The notes: generated from the sequence alone by a model not told the origin. DNA of 64,000 bases from Neoroseomonas lacus (GCF_014644535.1 NZ_BMKW01000003.1:248001-312000); one strand, 5' to 3'; counted from the stretch's first letter, positions 9,144-18,741 are shown. Program-made: numbers and translations.

Positions 9144-9698
9144 TCAGGCCGCATCCTCGGCCTGAGGCGGCGGCGTCAGGCTGCCACCAGCGGCCTGGAT
9201 CGCCGCATTGAGGTCCGATTGGCTGCACAGCCCCAGGATGACCGGGTCACGCGGCTTGATGTTGGCGCTGTTCCAATGGGTCCGGTCACGCACCTTGGCG
9301 ATGGTGTCCTTGGTGGTGCCGACCAGCTTCGAGACCACGGCATCAGGCAGCATCGGATAGTTGCGCAGCAGGAAGGCGATGCCGTCCGGGCGGTCGTTGC
9401 GCTTGGAAACCGGCGTATAGCGGCCACCCTTGGCGCGCTGCTTTGGCAGCACGATGGTGCTTTCGAGCAGCTTCAGCCGGGCCTCGGGGGTGGCTTCGCA
9501 CCGCGCGATTTCCTCGCGCGTCAGCTGGCCGGATGCGACAGGGTCGAAGCCGACAATGCCCTGGGCGACTTCGCCGTCGGCGATCGCCTGGATCTCGAGC
9601 GGGTGCATGCCGACGAAATCGGCGATCTGGTCGAAGGAGAGCGACGTCTTGTCGATCAGCCACACGGCGGTGGCCTTCGGCATGAGTGGCTGGGGCAT
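9144..9698 (-). CDS. trcR: Cell-cycle transcriptional regulator TrcR (DUF1013)
   Basis: 184 aa, starting MPQPLMPKATAVWLIDKTSL and continuing FDQIADFVGMHPLEIQAIADG, the near-invariant N-terminus of the alphaproteobacterial DUF1013/TrcR family. The first part resembles a helix-turn-helix, as does the later LRNYPMLPDAVVSKLVGTT segment. TrcR is annotated as a cell-cycle regulator in the CtrA/CcrM sphere; that role is transferred by homology. The ATG at 9698 has GAGG upstream and is confirmed by the family start. Confidence 0.9.
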   Translation of the reverse strand: MPQPLMPKATAVWLIDKTSLSFDQIADFVGMHPLEIQAIADGEVAQGIVGFDPVASGQLTREEIARCEATPEARLKLLESTIVLPKQRAKGGRYTPVSKRNDRPDGIAFLLRNYPMLPDAVVSKLVGTTKDTIAKVRDRTHWNSANIKPRDPVILGLCSQSDLNAAIQAAGGSLTPPPQAEDAA

Positions 9699-9809
9699 GG
9701 GGCGGACCTCGGATGGTCGGGAGGGCAGGGGGAACCCCCGCGACAATGTCGCGCTCCGTATAATGAGGCAGGATGGCAGGGTCAAAGCCTTGATGGGAAA
9801 GGATGCAAT

Positions 9810-10004
9810 ATGGCCGTCATGGATGAGGAAGCCGGGCCGCGCCGCCGGCAGGTCCTGGAAAAGCCGCGCTTCGACGGCTGGGACGTCGGGCAGCTCCAGG
9901 AGTACATCGCCGAATTGCAGGCCGAGATCGCCCGCGCCGAGATCGCCATCAGCGCCCGCAACGACCACCGGGCGGCGGCCGAGGCGTTTTTCAAGAAGGG
10001 ATAG
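9810..10004 (+). CDS. DUF1192 protein
   Basis: A 64-residue acidic, helical protein ending in ISARNDHRAAAEAFFKKG, with core VGQLQEYIAELQAEIARAE, the pattern of the alphaproteobacterial DUF1192 family. Function is unknown. The ATG at 9810 is preceded by AAAGGA. It is divergent from trcR and lies just upstream of selO. Confidence 0.78.
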   Translation: MAVMDEEAGPRRRQVLEKPRFDGWDVGQLQEYIAELQAEIARAEIAISARNDHRAAAEAFFKKG

Positions 10005-10046
10005 GGGGTTGTTCCGCGGCCCCTGCGGCGCGATTTGCGAGGGACC

Positions 10047-11546
10047 ATGCCGGATACACCCATCATCGCCGACACGACGCTCGCCGAGGCCGGCACCCGC
10101 CCGCGCTTCGACAATTCCTACGCCCGGCTGCCGGAACGGCTATTCGCCCGCCTGCCGCCGACCCCGGTCAGCGAACCACGGCTGCTGCGGCTGAATACCG
10201 CGCTGGCGGAGACGCTGGGGCTCGATCCGGCCTGGCTCGCCTCGCCGGCCGGGGTGGCGATGCTGGCCGGCAATCTGGTGCCGCCTGGCGCGGAACCGAT
10301 CGCCCAGGCCTATGCCGGGCATCAATTCGGGCAGTTCAACCCGGCTCTCGGCGACGGCCGCGCCATCCTGCTGGGCGAGGTGGTGACCCCCGCCGGCGAG
10401 CGGCGCGACATCCAGCTGAAGGGCTCCGGCCCGACGCCGTTCTCCCGCCGTGGCGACGGGCGCGCGGCTGTCGGCCCCGTGCTGCGCGAATACATCATCA
10501 GCGAGGCGATGGCCGGCTTCGGCATCCCGACGACGCGGGCGCTGGCGGCCGTCGCGACCGGCGATTTCGTGTTCCGTGAGGAGGCTCTGCCCGGCGCCGT
10601 GCTGACCCGCGTCGCGGCGAGCCATCTGCGCGTCGGCACCTTCCAGTATTTCGCCGCACGGCGGGACCAGGATGCGCTGCGGGTGCTGGTCGATGTCGCC
10701 ATTGCGCGGCATGACCCGGCGGCGGCCGAGGCGCCGAAGCCCGCGCTCGCGCTGCTGGCCGGCGTCGCGGCACGCCAAGCCGATCTGGTGGCGCAGTGGA
10801 TGCTGGTCGGCTTCATCCATGGCGTGATGAACACCGACAATTGCAGCATCTCGGGCGAGACGATCGACTACGGCCCCTGCGCCTTCCTCGATGCCTATCA
10901 TCCCGAGACGGTGTTTTCCTCGATCGATGTCCAGGGCCGCTATGCCTATGCCAACCAACCTGGCATCGCGCATTGGAACGTGGCGCGGCTGGCCGAATGC
11001 CTGCTGCCCTTGATCGACGAGAATGAGGATGCTGCCGTGGCCCAGGCGCAGGAGGCGCTCGCAGGCTACGCCGCGCGCTTCGGCACTGCCTGGCGCGATG
11101 GCCTGCTGCGCAAGGTCGGCCTGACGGCCGCGCGGGATGGCGACGAGGGATTGTTGCAGGACCTGCTGTCCCGCATGGCGGCGAATGAGGCGGATTTCAC
11201 CCTGACCTTCCGTCGCTTGGCCGAGGCCGCCGAGGGTGACGACGACGTGCGCGCGCTGTTCGCCGACCCTGAGGCCTTCGACGGCTGGGCGACAGGCTGG
11301 CGGGCGCGGCTGGCGCATGAGCCGCCAGGCCGTGCCGCCGCGATGCGGCTGGTGAACCCCGCCTACATCCCGCGCAATCACTTGGTGGAGGAAGCGCTGG
11401 CGGCCGCCGTGCAGGACGATCTGCACCCCTTCGAGAACCTGCTGGCGGTGGTGTCTCGCCCCTTCGACACCCAACCCGGCCGCGAACGTTACGCCTTGCC
11501 CCCGCGCCCCGACGAGCGCGTCACCGCCACCTTCTGCGGCACATGA
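10047..11546 (+). CDS. selO: Protein adenylyltransferase SelO (YdiU family)
   Basis: 499-aa pseudokinase-fold enzyme that transfers AMP to Ser/Thr/Tyr of target proteins, linked to redox stress in studied members. Diagnostic segments are [19 protein letters not shown] (nucleotide loop), [36 protein letters not shown] (metal/catalytic loop) and the C-terminal TFCGT. The penultimate-region residue that is selenocysteine in some eukaryotic SelO proteins is an ordinary Cys (TGC) here. The ATG at 10047 is used, preceded by GAGGG; a TTG four codons earlier is unlikely. Confidence 0.95.
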   Translation: MPDTPIIADTTLAEAGTRPRFDNSYARLPERLFARLPPTPVSEPRLLRLNTALAETLGLDPAWLASPAGVAMLAGNLVPPGAEPIAQAYAGHQFGQFNPALGDGRAILLGEVVTPAGERRDIQLKGSGPTPFSRRGDGRAAVGPVLREYIISEAMAGFGIPTTRALAAVATGDFVFREEALPGAVLTRVAASHLRVGTFQYFAARRDQDALRVLVDVAIARHDPAAAEAPKPALALLAGVAARQADLVAQWMLVGFIHGVMNTDNCSISGETIDYGPCAFLDAYHPETVFSSIDVQGRYAYANQPGIAHWNVARLAECLLPLIDENEDAAVAQAQEALAGYAARFGTAWRDGLLRKVGLTAARDGDEGLLQDLLSRMAANEADFTLTFRRLAEAAEGDDDVRALFADPEAFDGWATGWRARLAHEPPGRAAAMRLVNPAYIPRNHLVEEALAAAVQDDLHPFENLLAVVSRPFDTQPGRERYALPPRPDERVTATFCGT

Positions 11547-11550
11547 CGAA

Positions 11551-11580
11551 ACGCCCGGCCGGGACGTGACCCCGGGCCGG
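11551..11580. terminator. GC-rich hairpin between convergent selO and hsp20
   Basis: GCCCGGCC pairs with GGCCGGGC around a roughly 14-nt loop, just past the selO stop. There is no long T run on either side. It is probably a shared 3'-end structure for the two convergent genes. Confidence 0.4.
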
Positions 11581-11646
11581 GCGCAACAACGCAACAGACA
11601 AAAAACGGAGGGGCCCGGGAGAGGTGTTCCTCCCCCGGCCTATTCG

Positions 11647-12108
11647 TCAGGCCGCCTGCGCGGTCTCGACCTCGATCGCCTTCTGCGCACCCTGCACCGG
11701 AATGCGGCGCGGCTTCAGCGTCTCCGGCACCACCTGCTTCAAGGCGACATGGAGCAGCCCGTTGGCGAGGTCCGCGCCCTCGACCACGATGTGGTCGGCA
11801 AGGACGAAGCGGCGCTCGAAGGCACGCCCGGCGATGCCGCGGTGCAGGTAGCGGCGGCCGTCCTCGGGCTGCGGCTGCGGCTTGCCGGCGATGGTCAGGG
11901 TGTTCTCCTGGGCGGTGATCTCGAGATCCGCCTCGGAGAAGCCGGCAACGGCCATGGTCAGGACGTAGCTGTCCTCACCGGTCTTTTCGATGTTGTAGGG
12001 GGGATAGCCGGTGGCGTCCGGCGCGTTGCGCGCGGTGTCCATCAGGCGCGCCAGACGGTCGAAGCCGATGGCGGAACGAAAGAGGGGGGAAAAATCGATC
12101 GCGTTCAT
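11647..12108 (-). CDS. Small heat-shock protein, Hsp20/IbpA family
   Basis: 153-aa ATP-independent holdase. The alpha-crystallin domain spans about residues 35-130 (PPYNIEKTGEDSYVLTMAVAGF; ENTLTIAGKP; RRYLHRGIAGRAFERRF, the hallmark of class A IbpA-like proteins), with the C-terminal RRIPV giving the I/V-X-I/V dimer-docking motif. The ATG at 12108 has AGGAGG 6 nt upstream. The Shine-Dalgarno can be sequestered in a ROSE-type hairpin, and the leader is preceded by a sigma-32-like promoter. Expression is therefore expected to be induced by heat both transcriptionally and translationally. Confidence 0.94.
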   Translation of the reverse strand: MNAIDFSPLFRSAIGFDRLARLMDTARNAPDATGYPPYNIEKTGEDSYVLTMAVAGFSEADLEITAQENTLTIAGKPQPQPEDGRRYLHRGIAGRAFERRFVLADHIVVEGADLANGLLHVALKQVVPETLKPRRIPVQGAQKAIEVETAQAA

Positions 12109-12223
12109 AGAGAACCTCCTGCTGAAGCAAGGTCCATTGACGGGGCGGATCTGGTCTTGATGGGCCCCCAGAGGGCGACCCGGCCATTCCGCGCCGACGG
12201 CCCCTGAAGGGCACCATCGGCAC
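12109..12223 (-). promoter_or_regulatory. Probable ROSE RNA thermometer in the hsp20 leader
   Basis: In the hsp20 5' UTR, ACCUUGCU (minus strand, 12133-12126) pairs with the Shine-Dalgarno AGGAGGU (12120-12114) across a 5-nt loop, leaving one G unpaired or mismatched in UUGCU. This UYGCU/AGGA arrangement with the odd G is the hallmark of ROSE elements. A further upstream hairpin (GCCC-TTCA-GGGGC) fits the usual multi-hairpin layout, and the leader length of about 115 nt is normal for ROSE. Seen by eye; no folding was run. Confidence 0.7.
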
Positions 12224-12229
12224 TGCTGG

Positions 12230-12258
12230 AGGTAGGTGACGGTTCCGGCCTCTTCAAG
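12230..12258 (-). promoter_or_regulatory. Sigma-32 (RpoH)-like promoter for hsp20
   Basis: CTTGAA (12258-12253) lies 14 nt before CACCTACCT (12238-12230), resembling the RpoH consensus of a CTTGAA -35 and a CCTAT-type -10. The -35 overlaps the stop region of the methyltransferase gene. The implied start site near 12223 gives a leader that matches the ROSE element. Confidence 0.6.
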
Positions 12259-13069
12259 GGCCCGGTTTGCGGGCCCGCAGAATGAGGAACAGCGGCGCGA
12301 TGCGGGTGTCGGCGACGGTCGGCACGCGGGCGGCGGTATCAGGGTCGGCGACGGGTTCCTCGGCGGCTTCGAGGCGCAGATCGGTCGCGCCGATGGCGTT
12401 GATCCACCAGGCGAGGGACCGATCGAAGCGCGGCACCTGGAAGGGCGGATGGGCGTCGCGCAACTCAGGCGCGACGCCCGAAAATCGCCAGGTTTCGATG
12501 GCGCCGTCAGGGCTCTCGGCGGCCCGGAATTCGATGGCATAGGCGTGGCCGGCCGTATCGCGCAGCACGCGGCGGCCGGGCATGGCAAAGCACGGATGCA
12601 GGATGGAGAATTGCAGGAAGCCACCGGGGCGCAGGATACGGGCGGCCTCCGCCAGCGCGGCCTCGGGCCGCGGCACGTCCATCAGGCACATGAAGGCGGT
12701 GGCGAAGTCGAAGCTGGCGTCAGGGAAGGGCAGGGCGAGAGCGCTGCCCTGCACGAAGCGGATGCCGCGCGGGTCGGCCGCCTCGCTCGCCGCAGCGGCG
12801 CGCAGGAAGCTCGGCGCGATGTCGAGCGCGGTGAGGCGGGCACCAAGGGCGGCCACCGCGCGGGTGTTGGTGGCCTCGCCGCAGCCGATATCGAGGCCGC
12901 GCAGCCCGGCGACAGGCGGCAGCAGGCGCAGGAAGGCCGGCGTGTTCAGATGGTCGCGGTAGATGTCCCCGCCGGCGCGCGAGAGCGCGGTCCAGGCCGG
13001 GGCATTCGCCTCCCAGAGGCGAGCCACCTGGGCGGGGTCGGTCGCAACCGCCGCGCCGCCCAGGGGCAT
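12254..13069 (-). CDS. Class I SAM-dependent methyltransferase
   Basis: 271 aa with a Methyltransf_11-type Rossmann domain. Motif I is LRGLDIGCGEATNTRAVA (about residues 57-74), followed by acidic loop LTALDIAPSFL, motif ALPFPDASFDFATAFMCLMDV and post-motif ILRPGGFLQFSILHPCF. The substrate cannot be deduced; the C-terminal part resembles small-molecule methyltransferases. It lies between rpmE and hsp20 on the same strand, and its 3' end overlaps the hsp20 heat-shock promoter. Confidence 0.85.
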   Translation of the reverse strand: MPLGGAAVATDPAQVARLWEANAPAWTALSRAGGDIYRDHLNTPAFLRLLPPVAGLRGLDIGCGEATNTRAVAALGARLTALDIAPSFLRAAAASEAADPRGIRFVQGSALALPFPDASFDFATAFMCLMDVPRPEAALAEAARILRPGGFLQFSILHPCFAMPGRRVLRDTAGHAYAIEFRAAESPDGAIETWRFSGVAPELRDAHPPFQVPRFDRSLAWWINAIGATDLRLEAAEEPVADPDTAARVPTVADTRIAPLFLILRARKPGP

Positions 13070-13076
13070 GACAGGC

Positions 13077-13313
13077 TCAGGCCTTCTTGCGGGCGCCGAG
13101 GCTGATACCGGCGAACTTCTTGTTGAACTTGGCGATCTGGCCGCCGGTGTCGATCACGCGCTGCTGGCCGGTCCAGGCCGGGTGCGACTTCGGGTCGATG
13201 TCCAGACGCAGCGTGTCGCCGGCCTTGCCCATGCAGGACCGCGTCTTGAACTCGGTCCCGTCGGTCATGATGACGGTGATCTCGTGGTAGTCGGGATGGA
13301 TATCGGACTTCAT
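13077..13313 (-). CDS. rpmE: 50S ribosomal protein L31
   Basis: 78 aa starting [20 protein letters not shown] and ending [16 protein letters not shown], typical of bL31 of alphaproteobacteria. Only one Cys (in TRSCMGKAG) remains, so it is the form without the four-Cys zinc site. It lies directly upstream of the methyltransferase gene with only 7 nt between, so the two may be cotranscribed. Confidence 0.95.
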   Translation of the reverse strand: MKSDIHPDYHEITVIMTDGTEFKTRSCMGKAGDTLRLDIDPKSHPAWTGQQRVIDTGGQIAKFNKKFAGISLGARKKA

Positions 13314-13526
13314 GGGGCGACACTCATGCAAAATCGCCCGACGATGCCGACCGGCGGGCAGGGAACCGGGCGTATAGGGGAGGGCCGCAGGCGGTGCAAC
13401 CGCGCCGTCGGTTTTGCTCTTTTTCTTGCGCTGCCGAGACGACAGGTCCACGGTCCGCGGCCGGGAGCCCGCCGCGGGAAGGCAGACCCCCGCCGCCTGC
13501 TCCCTAACTGGAAGGGAGAGAACAGC

Positions 13527-15137
13527 ATGTTCCGCAAAACGGGAATCCGCTTCGCCCTGGCGGCCGGGCTGGTGCTTGCGCCCGGCACGATGGCCCAGGC
13601 ACAGACGGCACCGGCCGATGCCGGGCATCGCACGCACCAAGTGCTCGGCACCGTCAGTTTTCCGGTCACCTGCTCGCCGGCGGCGCAGGCCGATTTCAAC
13701 CACGCGATGCTGTTGCAGCATTCCTTCTGGTACCAGGCCGCCGCCGACGCCTTCCGCAAGGTCCGCGAGACCGACCCGACCTGCGTGATGGCGTATTGGG
13801 GGGAGGCGCTGTCCCTGCTGGTGAACCCCTTCACCGTCACCACCGTCGCCAATCTGCGCGCCGGGCGCGCCCTATTGGCGGAGGCGCAACGCATCGGCGG
13901 ACGGAGCGAGCGCGAAACGGGCCTCATCGCCGCCCTGTCCGAGTTGTATGGCAATGAGGACCCGGCGCAGCACCGCGCCCGCATGGAACGCTACGAAGCC
14001 GCGATGGCGCAGCTGAACCAGCGCTTCCCCGATGATTCCGAGATCGCCATCCAATACGCGCTTGCCCTGGTGATGGTCGCACCGCCGACCGACAAGACCT
14101 ATGCGCGCCAGATCCGTGCCGCCGATATCCTGGAACGCGAAGCGGGGCGCCAGCCGCAGCATCCGGGCGTCGCGCATTACCTGATCCACACCTATGACAC
14201 GCCGGCGCTCGCGGGGCGCGGCGTGACCGCGGCGGAACGCTATGCTGCCATCGCCGCCGATGCACCGCACGCGCTGCACATGCCGTCGCACATCTTCACC
14301 CGCGTCGGGCGCTGGGAGGATTCGATCGAGACCAATCGCCGCTCCGCCGAGACCGCCCGTGCGCGGGAGGCGGTGTTCGACGAGATCCACGCCTATGACT
14401 ACCTGGTCTATGGCTATCTCCAGACCGGGCAGATCGACGCGGCACGCAGCGTGCTGGCCGGGTTGTCGCGTTTCGACGGCTGGACCGCGCCCGCGCCGAT
14501 CTTCGCCTGGGGCCTGACGGCGATGCGGGCGCGCTGGCCGCTCGAACGCGGTGCGTGGGAGGAAGCGGCGGTACTCGACACCCGCCTGCTCAATGCGCCC
14601 TTTGTGGATGCGAACACCCACTTCACCCGCGCGATCGGTGCCGCGCGCGCCGGGCGGCCGGACGCCGCCACCACCGATGTCGAGGCCCTGCGCTCCGCCG
14701 CGTCAGCCCTGCAGGGGCGCGACGCCTATTGGCAGGAGCAGGTGGACATATTGCGTATCGCCGCCGAGGGCTGGGTCGCCTTCGCCCGAGGGCAGCAGGA
14801 GGCCGGGCTCGCCCTGTTGCGGCAGGCGGCGGAACGGGAAGGCCGGACGGACAAGCATCCGGTCACACCGGGGCCTCTGATGCCGGCCCGCGAACAACTC
14901 GGCGAAATGCTTGCGCTGATGGGCCGGAACGCCGAGGCGCTGCGCGAATTCGAGGCGGTGCAGGAGGTCGAGCCACGTCGCTACCGCGCCGTCGCGGGCG
15001 CGGCGCAGGCGGCGGAACGGGCCGGGGACCGTGCGGCGGCGCGACGCCACTATGAGGCGCTGCTGGTCATCGCGGCGCGGGCCGACACGGCGCGGCCGGA
15101 ACTTGTCGCGGCGCGGGCCTTCGTGGCGGCGAACTGA
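13527..15137 (+). CDS. Secreted TPR-repeat protein
   Basis: 536 aa. The signal peptide ([18 protein letters not shown]) precedes a mature part consisting of helical repeats with TPR-like pairs: [20 protein letters not shown] near the start, [20 protein letters not shown] in the middle, and [20 protein letters not shown] near the end. The [10 protein letters not shown] block is conserved in a family of periplasmic TPR proteins of unknown role. The ATG at 13527 has GGGAG about 8 nt upstream. It is likely a scaffold; no catalytic domain is seen. A perfect hairpin follows. Confidence 0.82.
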   Translation: MFRKTGIRFALAAGLVLAPGTMAQAQTAPADAGHRTHQVLGTVSFPVTCSPAAQADFNHAMLLQHSFWYQAAADAFRKVRETDPTCVMAYWGEALSLLVNPFTVTTVANLRAGRALLAEAQRIGGRSERETGLIAALSELYGNEDPAQHRARMERYEAAMAQLNQRFPDDSEIAIQYALALVMVAPPTDKTYARQIRAADILEREAGRQPQHPGVAHYLIHTYDTPALAGRGVTAAERYAAIAADAPHALHMPSHIFTRVGRWEDSIETNRRSAETARAREAVFDEIHAYDYLVYGYLQTGQIDAARSVLAGLSRFDGWTAPAPIFAWGLTAMRARWPLERGAWEEAAVLDTRLLNAPFVDANTHFTRAIGAARAGRPDAATTDVEALRSAASALQGRDAYWQEQVDILRIAAEGWVAFARGQQEAGLALLRQAAEREGRTDKHPVTPGPLMPAREQLGEMLALMGRNAEALREFEAVQEVEPRRYRAVAGAAQAAERAGDRAAARRHYEALLVIAARADTARPELVAARAFVAAN

Positions 15138-15152
15138 TTGGGGCGGACGGAA

Positions 15153-15177
15153 CCGAGAGGGGCTTTGCCCCTCTCGG
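15153..15177 (+). terminator. Perfect 11-bp hairpin after the TPR gene
   Basis: CCGAGAGGGGC-TTT-GCCCCTCTCGG, 15 nt after the stop. No T run follows, so it is either a weak terminator or a 3'-end stabiliser. Confidence 0.5.
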
Positions 15178-15404
15178 GGCTCACCCCACCAAAGGCCTAA
15201 GAGCCTCTGGACACCTCGATCTGCCGCCGGGCGCCAGGGTCAGGAATGGCGCCGAAACCAGCCTCTGTGCACGGAGCGCGTGTCGCCGGGGCAGCGTGCC
15301 TTCCATGCCCAGCACCAAAAATCGGCATTTTAAATGATACCATCATTTGGCGGGGTGGTTTGGCGGGGCAGAGCCCCTTCATTTCCTCACGACCGATCCG
15401 CCCG

Positions 15405-16061
15405 TCAGCCGGCGCTGATCTCTCCCCGCTCGATCACATAGGTCTGCTCGACCAGCGGCCGCAGCAGTTCGGGGTTGCTTTCGGTGATCAGGATGGCGAC
15501 GTCGGGGAGTGCTGCACGCAGGCGCTTCAGCGCCTCCGCGTAGCGCATGGCCAAGGCCGGGGCGAGGCCCTGGAAGGGCTCGTCCAGCAGCACCGCGCGG
15601 GTGCCCACCATCAGTGCGCGGCCAAGCGCCACCATCTTGCCCTGCCCGCCCGACAGGCCGGCGGCTTTGCGCGGTGCGAGGTCCCGCAATTCCGGCAACA
15701 GGCCATAGACGCGCTCCATTCGGCGCTGGATCTCGTCGGGGGCCAGGCGCAGCACCTGGGCGGGCAACAGCATGTTGTCCTCGACCGTGAACGAGCCGAA
15801 CAGCCGGCGCTCCTCGGGCGCATAGCCGATGCCGTGGCGGGTGCGGTGATGCGCGGCGAGGCGGGTCTCATCCTCGCCATCGATCATCACCGTGCCCGAA
15901 CTGGCCGGGACCAGGCCCATCAGCGCGCGCAGTGTGGTGGTCTTGCCGGCCCCATTGCGCCCGATCAGCGCGACGCGCCCGCCAGCGGGCACCGAGAGCG
16001 AGACATTGCGCAGCACCGGCACCCCGGCGATCGCGACGGAGACACCCGACAGGTCAAGCAT
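15405..16061 (-). CDS. livF: Branched-chain amino acid-type ABC transporter ATPase LivF
   Basis: 218-aa ATPase subunit energising import. Walker A GRNGAGKTT, signature LSGGQGK, Walker B AVLLDEP, followed by FQGLAP typical of LivF. The ATG at 16061 overlaps the livG 3' end by 8 nt. It is the last gene of the operon binding protein-livH-livM-livG-livF. Real substrates of Liv-type systems range from amino acids to amides and aromatic acids, so specificity is open. Confidence 0.9.
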   Translation of the reverse strand: MLDLSGVSVAIAGVPVLRNVSLSVPAGGRVALIGRNGAGKTTTLRALMGLVPASSGTVMIDGEDETRLAAHHRTRHGIGYAPEERRLFGSFTVEDNMLLPAQVLRLAPDEIQRRMERVYGLLPELRDLAPRKAAGLSGGQGKMVALGRALMVGTRAVLLDEPFQGLAPALAMRYAEALKRLRAALPDVAILITESNPELLRPLVEQTYVIERGEISAG

Positions 16062-16809
16062 GCCGTTCAATCCCGATGACGTCGCGCTGCACGGCGGGGT
16101 CGTTGAGCACCTCGGTCGGCGGGCCCAGCGCGGCGATGCGCCCCTGGCTCCAGACCGCCACGCGGTCGGCGAAGCGTTCCACCACATCCATGTCGTGCTC
16201 GACGAAGACGGCGGTCACGGCGGCATCGCGCAGCACGCGGGCCAACGTCTCGACCACCTCCATTTTTTCCGACGCGGCGACGCCGGAAGTCGGCTCGTCC
16301 ATCAGCAACAGTCGCGGCTTCAACGCCACCGCCATGGCGATGTCGGCGAGCTTGCGCGCGCCCTCGTTCAATGCATCGGCCCGGGTATCAGCGATCGCCG
16401 AAAGGCCGAAACGGCCGAGCAGGTCGCGCGCCTCGTCGCGAAAGCGCGGCCGCAGCAGCGGCGTCAGCGGCGACCAGATGCCATCGCGCGACGCCACGGC
16501 CAGCGCGATATTCTGCTCCACCGTATGCTCGACGAACAGCTGCGGCAGTTGGAAGGACCGCGCGATGCCGAGCTTGACGATGGCGCGCGGCGACATGCCG
16601 GTGATGCGCCGCCCGTCATAGGTGATGGTGCCGGCATTCGGCCGCAGATAGCCGGTCGTCATGTTGATGAAGGTAGTCTTGCCCGCGCCGTTCGGGCCGA
16701 TGATGGCGAGGAACTCGCCCTTCATCACGCCGAGGTCGATGCCATCCGCCGCCTTCACGCCACCGAAGGCGAGCCGCAGGCCCGAGGCCTGGAGAAGCAC
16801 CTCGCTCAT
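16054..16809 (-). CDS. livG: Branched-chain amino acid-type ABC transporter ATPase LivG
   Basis: 251 aa. Walker A GPNGAGKTT and Walker B LLLMDEP are intact. The ABC signature is degenerate: LNEGARK stands where LSxGQ is expected, whereas the partner LivF has a canonical LSGGQ. The C-terminal extension with HDMDVVERFADRVAVWSQGR is as in LivG. It overlaps livM by 4 nt (ATGA) and livF by 8 nt. Confidence 0.9.
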   Translation of the reverse strand: MSEVLLQASGLRLAFGGVKAADGIDLGVMKGEFLAIIGPNGAGKTTFINMTTGYLRPNAGTITYDGRRITGMSPRAIVKLGIARSFQLPQLFVEHTVEQNIALAVASRDGIWSPLTPLLRPRFRDEARDLLGRFGLSAIADTRADALNEGARKLADIAMAVALKPRLLLMDEPTSGVAASEKMEVVETLARVLRDAAVTAVFVEHDMDVVERFADRVAVWSQGRIAALGPPTEVLNDPAVQRDVIGIERHA

Positions 16810-17795
16810 CGCCCGCGCCCCCCGATCGCCCGCGCCGCCATCCCCCACAGCCCGCCCGGCGCGAACAGGATGACCAGCAGCAGCACCGCGCCGAGGATCA
16901 TCTGCCAGGCATCGGCGAAGGAGGCCGCCGCGTAGATGCGCACCAGCTCGTAGGTCGCCGCACCAAGGAACGGCCCGAGTACGCCGCCCGCCCCGCCGAG
17001 GATGGCGATGAACACCAGCTCGCCCGAGGAGGTCCAATAGGCCAGCTGCGGTGTGACATGGCGCGAGGTCAGGGCGATCAGCGCGCCGCCGATGCCACCC
17101 ACCACCGCCGACATGACATAGGCCGAGAGCAGCACACCGCGCGCCGGCACCCCCATGAATTCGAGCCGCGTTTCGCGCGTCTTGATGCCGGCCAACGCCT
17201 CGCCCATCGGCGAGGACAGGTACAGCCGCAGCAAGATCGCCACGACAAGGGCGATGCCGAGCGCGATGCCGAAGATCACCCATTCATAGGCGACGCGGTC
17301 CAGCGCTTGGCCAGCAATCGGCATGATCTCGACCCGGATGCCGTCGCTGCCCTTGGTGATGGCGTACAGCTTCTCCAGCAGCGAATAGAACACCATCGAC
17401 ATCGCCAGGTTCAGCATGCCGAAGAAGATCTGCCGGTAGCGCGTGACGAAGGCGCCGATTACCAGCCCGAGCAACCCTGCGCCCACCGCCGCCAGCGCGA
17501 GCAGCAATGCCGCGTCGTTGACGGTCGGCGCCAGGAAGGCGACCACATAGGCGCCGAAGGCGATGTAGATCGCATGGCCGAAGGAGACCTGCCCGGCGCG
17601 CAGCAGCAGCAGGATGCCGAGCACCGCGATGCCCTTGGCGAGCGCGATAGTCAGCACGAAGCGCAGCCAGGGGGCGAGGATCGCCGCGGTGATCATGGCC
17701 GCGGCCAGCAGGATCGCGAGAATGGGTTCGTAGCGCTTCATCAGCCGGGCCGGGCGGGCCATCGGGTCGCGCGGCGGGTCTTGCGTCGTGCTCAT
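16806..17795 (-). CDS. livM: Branched-chain amino acid-type ABC permease LivM
   Basis: 329-aa inner-membrane permease with about eight hydrophobic segments. The conserved cytoplasmic loop motif is AGIKTRETRLEFMGVPARG, and GQVSFGHAIYIAFGAY is the typical LivM/LivH segment near the N-terminus. It pairs with LivH in the transmembrane channel and overlaps livG and livH by 4 nt each. Confidence 0.92.
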   Translation of the reverse strand: MSTTQDPPRDPMARPARLMKRYEPILAILLAAAMITAAILAPWLRFVLTIALAKGIAVLGILLLLRAGQVSFGHAIYIAFGAYVVAFLAPTVNDAALLLALAAVGAGLLGLVIGAFVTRYRQIFFGMLNLAMSMVFYSLLEKLYAITKGSDGIRVEIMPIAGQALDRVAYEWVIFGIALGIALVVAILLRLYLSSPMGEALAGIKTRETRLEFMGVPARGVLLSAYVMSAVVGGIGGALIALTSRHVTPQLAYWTSSGELVFIAILGGAGGVLGPFLGAATYELVRIYAAASFADAWQMILGAVLLLVILFAPGGLWGMAARAIGGRGR

Positions 17796-18727
17796 ACGCG
17801 GCGGGTCTCCGCCACGCCGAACAGCCCCTGCGGGCGGACCAGCAACACCAGCACCATGATGATGTAGGGCACCACGACTTCCAGTTCAGGCTCGAAATAC
17901 ACGGCGATGGACCGGCCCAAGCCCATCATCAGTGAGGTCAGCGCCGCCCCCTCGATCCGCCCCAGCCCGGCAGTCGCGACCACGGCGAAGGACAGCACGA
18001 TGGTCTGCGCACCGATCCCCGGCACCAGCGCCGCGGTGGGCGAGGACAGCGCGCCACCCAGCGCGGCCAGCATCGCCCCGAAGGTGAAGGTCAACAGGTA
18101 GATCTTCGCCGCGTCGATCCCCATGGCGGAGGCCGCCTCGCGATCGGTGGTGACGGCGACGATGACGCGCCCGGTCAACGTCCGGCGCAGGAACCAGGCG
18201 AGGCCCACCAGCGTGACGATGGCGACCCCGGGCAACAGGAACAGCTGGTAATTGGTGTACGGGATGAAGTCCGCCCCGAACGGCACGTCGGTATTGCCCA
18301 GCAACTGCATCGCCACGCGATTCTCGATGGGCTGCACGCCCCAGACCAGCTTCTGGACATCCTCGAGGATCATGAACAGCGCGAAGGTCACCAGCAGCTG
18401 GACGACTTCCTCCTGCGCGTAGATGCGGCGCAACAGGAAGCGTTCGATCAACGGCCCGAGCACCGCGCCGACCAGCGCGGCGGACAGGAACAGTGCGGGG
18501 ATCGACGCCCAGTCCGGTAGGCCGAGGCTGCCGGCGAAAATGCCGATGGACGCGGCGCTGTAGGCGCCGATGGCATAGAGCGAGCCATGCGCCACATTGA
18601 CGATGCGCAGGACGCCGAAAACAAGGTTGAGCCCCACCGCGACGAGAAAGATCAACCCGGCGGAGGAAAGCCCGTCCAGCAAGGCCAGGCCGAGTAGAAG
18701 GCCATTATCCTGAAACCACTCGGCCAT
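17792..18727 (-). CDS. livH: Branched-chain amino acid-type ABC permease LivH
   Basis: 311-aa permease with multiple membrane helices. FGVLRIVNVAHGSLYAIGAY is the family hallmark, and TGRVIVAVTTDREAASAMGI is the ATPase-contacting loop. It starts 14 nt after the stop of the binding-protein gene and overlaps livM by 4 nt. Confidence 0.92.
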   Translation of the reverse strand: MAEWFQDNGLLLGLALLDGLSSAGLIFLVAVGLNLVFGVLRIVNVAHGSLYAIGAYSAASIGIFAGSLGLPDWASIPALFLSAALVGAVLGPLIERFLLRRIYAQEEVVQLLVTFALFMILEDVQKLVWGVQPIENRVAMQLLGNTDVPFGADFIPYTNYQLFLLPGVAIVTLVGLAWFLRRTLTGRVIVAVTTDREAASAMGIDAAKIYLLTFTFGAMLAALGGALSSPTAALVPGIGAQTIVLSFAVVATAGLGRIEGAALTSLMMGLGRSIAVYFEPELEVVVPYIIMVLVLLVRPQGLFGVAETRRV

Positions 18728-18741
18728 GGTCTGCGCTGTCC

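Noticed and set aside
11530..11546. Possible selenocysteine at the SelO C-terminus
   Set aside because: The codon is TGC (Cys) within TFCGT, not TGA, and no SECIS-like element is needed.
15305..15375. Short repeated TTGGCGGGG-like motifs and an AT-rich patch as a possible mobile-element end
   Set aside because: Only two imperfect copies, no terminal inverted repeats and no transposase remnants.
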